A DNA stretch of 64,000 bases, taken from NCBI RefSeq assembly GCF_015209745.1, contig NZ_CP063657.1:1178001-1242000 (forward strand), written 5' to 3'. This stretch comes from Lysobacter avium (GTDB taxonomy: Bacteria; Pseudomonadota; Gammaproteobacteria; Xanthomonadales; Xanthomonadaceae). Positions 62,381 through 64,000 of this stretch are shown here, piece by piece. Within the stretch, counting starts at the first letter, position 1. Each line of letters opens with the position of its first letter. The notes beneath the pieces are model-generated. The model saw only the letters and a list, made by a program, of their open reading frames with translations. It was not told the origin of the DNA and made no database searches. The translations under genes were made by a program, and so were the position numbers.

Positions 62381-62562
62381 GGCATGTCCTGAGGTGGTGG
62401 TGATCCGACGTCCGGATCCTTACTGGGAGGGTACATCGTGCCTGACATGGCGCCGAAGATGAATGAAAGCTCCGTGCATCGGGCGATCTGGCCGCCACGA
62501 TCACGAGCCGTCGGGCAGGGTGGTAACGCTACACCGCTTCCCCACTTCAAGGAGTACCTGCC

Positions 62563-62907
62563 ATGGTCAATACCAATCAACATCTGTCCGCAACCAGCCT
62601 CATCGGCGACGACATCAAGAACCCGCAAGGCGAATCACTGGGTGATTTGAAGGAACTGATGATTGACCTGGGTGCGGGAACCATCAGCTACGCGGTCGTC
62701 GCGTTTGGCGGCGTGCTGGGCATGGGCGAAAAGCTCTTCGCCGTCCCGTGGCAGTCCCTCCGCGTCGACCACGAGAACAAGTGCCTCGTGCTGAACGTGT
62801 CCAAGGAAAAGCTGAAGGACGCGCCAGGCTTCGACAAGAGCAATTGGCCCAACTTCAGCGACCCGACGTTCAGCGAGCAGATCGGTCGCTACTACCGCGC
62901 TGGTTGA
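62563..62907 (+). CDS. PRC-barrel domain protein
   Basis: 114 residues. A PRC-barrel fold: LSATSLIGDDIKNPQGESLGDLKELMIDLGAGTISYAVVAFGGVLGMGEKLFAVPW is typical of stress-related stand-alone PRC proteins. AAGGAG lies before the ATG. It is followed by a strong terminator. Likely cytoplasmic, role unknown. Confidence 0.92.
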   Translation: MVNTNQHLSATSLIGDDIKNPQGESLGDLKELMIDLGAGTISYAVVAFGGVLGMGEKLFAVPWQSLRVDHENKCLVLNVSKEKLKDAPGFDKSNWPNFSDPTFSEQIGRYYRAG

Positions 62908-62924
62908 TTGCTGCAAGGGTCATG

Positions 62925-62958
62925 AAGAGGCCGGCTTTTCGCCGGCCTCTTTTTTTTT
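62925..62958 (+). terminator. Intrinsic terminator of the PRC-barrel gene
   Basis: An 11-bp stem (AAGAGGCCGGC / GCCGGCCTCTT) with a TTTTC loop followed by eight T's. It may also serve the convergent gene, as a shorter A-run flanks the other side. Confidence 0.92.
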
Positions 62959-63013
62959 AGCGGCATTGATCCTTCGATGCCACCCGGGGCGCCGTGCGAC
63001 AACCGGGTGCGGA

Positions 63014-63493
63014 TCAGCTCAGATCGACGTCCCCGGCCTTGGACTTGTAGCTCTCCTTGGGGTCGATGCCCAGAAGCAGCTTCACCCCGGCCACCATCGT
63101 GTGCTCGTTGAGCCATACGTGCGCGCTGTCCAGATCCATCCGCACCAGCCGAAGCTTCGGGTCGTCCTTGCCCTCGAACCATGCGCCAACAAACGGGTTC
63201 CAAAGGCGTTCGATCACGGCGCGGTCGTTGTCGATCACCACCTTGCCCGTAAATGAGGCGAACACCTCATGGTCCTTGGCGGTCAGCGTGCCCGTTGCGT
63301 GCTGGCCAGCACGACCTTCCAGAGCAATGCCGAAATCGGTTTCGCTTGAGGTGAAGAACCACATCGGGGACCTCTCGTCTTCCGCAATTCCGGTCATGGG
63401 CCTGGGGGGAACGGTATCGGTAGCGAGCATTACGGTCCGGTCGCTCTTGAGCGCCTTCCAGAATTTCTGTTCGAGTTCTTTCGCGTCGGCCAT
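63014..63493 (-). CDS. Pyridoxamine-phosphate-oxidase-like general stress protein
   Basis: 159 residues. A split-barrel flavin-binding fold of the general stress protein 26 type: DRTVMLATDTVPPRPMTGI, PMWFFTSSETD, VFASFTGKVVIDNDRAVIERLWNPFVGAWFEGKDDPKLRLVRMDLDSAHVW. An A/G-rich ribosome site (AGGAC) precedes the ATG. Members bind FMN or FAD. Stress role inferred from the family. Confidence 0.9.
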   Translation of the reverse strand: MADAKELEQKFWKALKSDRTVMLATDTVPPRPMTGIAEDERSPMWFFTSSETDFGIALEGRAGQHATGTLTAKDHEVFASFTGKVVIDNDRAVIERLWNPFVGAWFEGKDDPKLRLVRMDLDSAHVWLNEHTMVAGVKLLLGIDPKESYKSKAGDVDLS

Positions 63494-63590
63494 GGGGAAG
63501 TCCTGTAGGAGGGGACCTTATTGGACCAGCGTGACTGTCAGCATCGCGAGAACGATCCGGTCCCCAGCGAACCGGCGGTGCGCGCGGCGG

Positions 63591-64000
63591 CTAGGGCGCT
63601 GGCGTGGTCCGTGGCAATGCGTAGGCGATGACCGAGTCGCCGGTTTTCGTCCCGGTGTAGCGGTGCCCGCCCGCGACCACGACCACATACTGCCGGCCGT
63701 CACGCCCAAGGTAGGTCGCAGGGGTGGACTGGCCGCCTGCGGGAAGACGTGCTTTCCAGATTTCCCTGCCGTCAGCGATGTCATACGCACGGACGTAGTA
63801 GTCCACCGTTCCCGACAGGAATGCCAGACCACCGGCAGTCAGGATCGGCCCACCGATCCCGGGCACGCCCGTTTTAAGGGGCAGCGGCACCGGAGCCATG
63901 TCGCGGACGGTGCCGTTGACGCGCTGATAGATTTTTTTGCCGGTGCTCAGGTCCACACCCGCGATATACCCCCACGGAGGCTGCTGGCAGGGCAGGCCGA
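63591..64000 (-). CDS. gcd: Membrane-bound PQQ-dependent glucose/quinate dehydrogenase, C-terminal part (cut by window edge)
   Basis: The C-terminal 136 or so codons of a quinoprotein propeller: CQQPPWGYIAGVDLSTGKKI, VPLPLKTGVPGIGGPILTAGG, DYYVRAYDIADGREIWKARLPAGGQSTPATY and RQYVVVVAGGH are the last blades of Gcd-type enzymes. The 5' part lies beyond the window. Oxidises glucose or quinate in the periplasm, passing electrons to ubiquinone. Ends at 63591. Confidence 0.93.
   Translation of the reverse strand, partial: GLPCQQPPWGYIAGVDLSTGKKIYQRVNGTVRDMAPVPLPLKTGVPGIGGPILTAGGLAFLSGTVDYYVRAYDIADGREIWKARLPAGGQSTPATYLGRDGRQYVVVVAGGHRYTGTKTGDSVIAYALPRTTPAP

Overview
The window is high-GC (about two thirds G+C by eye) and carries a mostly chromosomal, housekeeping-like gene set that best fits a gammaproteobacterium of the Xanthomonadaceae (Lysobacter/Luteimonas-like). 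This rests on remembered similarity of the leucine dehydrogenase, fused B12 mutase, QEGLA protein, DarB-like ketosynthase and PutP proteins to that family. No database search was possible, so the genus is an inference.

Layout. 1-8.9 kb: end of a subtilisin-type autotransporter, then a branched-chain amino-acid block (isovaleryl-CoA dehydrogenase, leucine dehydrogenase, fused IcmF-type mutase). 9.0-19.2 kb: an accessory, defence-like island with an AT-richer NERD/SF1 helicase, a DUF6988-like protein, a DUF6998-like remnant, a PD-(D/E)XK-type nuclease gene split by a complete 1224-bp IS3-family element (3-bp CAG target duplication), and a PLD-DEAH-DUF3427 helicase followed by a membrane NERD protein. 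19.2-20.2 kb: two genes (SIMPL and DsrE) truncated head-to-head. 20.3-25.0 kb: a dienelactone hydrolase and a translationally coupled operon of N-formylglutamate amidohydrolase-like, HExxxH (QEGLA/DUF1704) and ATP-grasp proteins. 25.1-28.7 kb: exported proteins, two of them tandem paralogues, one with a PKD domain. 28.9-31.6 kb: a radical SAM plus DUF4130-UdgX DNA-repair pair.

31.6-49 kb: membrane proteins, an M49-like lipoprotein, a PutP symporter, an MFS exporter, a PfpI-like protein, a GST/pirin/quinone-oxidoreductase operon, an SPFH/zinc-ribbon operon, an acyltransferase, a PHB-depolymerase-like esterase, a Gly/Tyr-rich lipoprotein and a BON-LysM protein. 49-57 kb: an outer-membrane barrel, an S66 peptidase, a DUF6929-like pseudogene next to a response-regulator tail fragment, CIA30 and desulforedoxin-like small proteins, an amidohydrolase fused to a CIA30-like domain, and an M20 amidohydrolase. 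57-61.3 kb: a four-cistron operon with every junction an ATGA overlap (sterol-desaturase family, DarB-like ketosynthase fused to a haem-oxygenase-like di-iron domain, an unknown protein, YhhN lysoplasmalogenase family). 61.5-64 kb: small stress-type proteins and the end of a PQQ glucose dehydrogenase.

The two multi-gene units I consider most likely to encode poorly described biology are the ATGA-coupled lipid operon (56994-61328) and the amidohydrolase/HExxxH peptidase/ATP-grasp operon (21266-25019). The helicase/NERD pair at 14593-18634 is a plausible uncharacterised defence module. No tRNA, rRNA or CRISPR array was seen.
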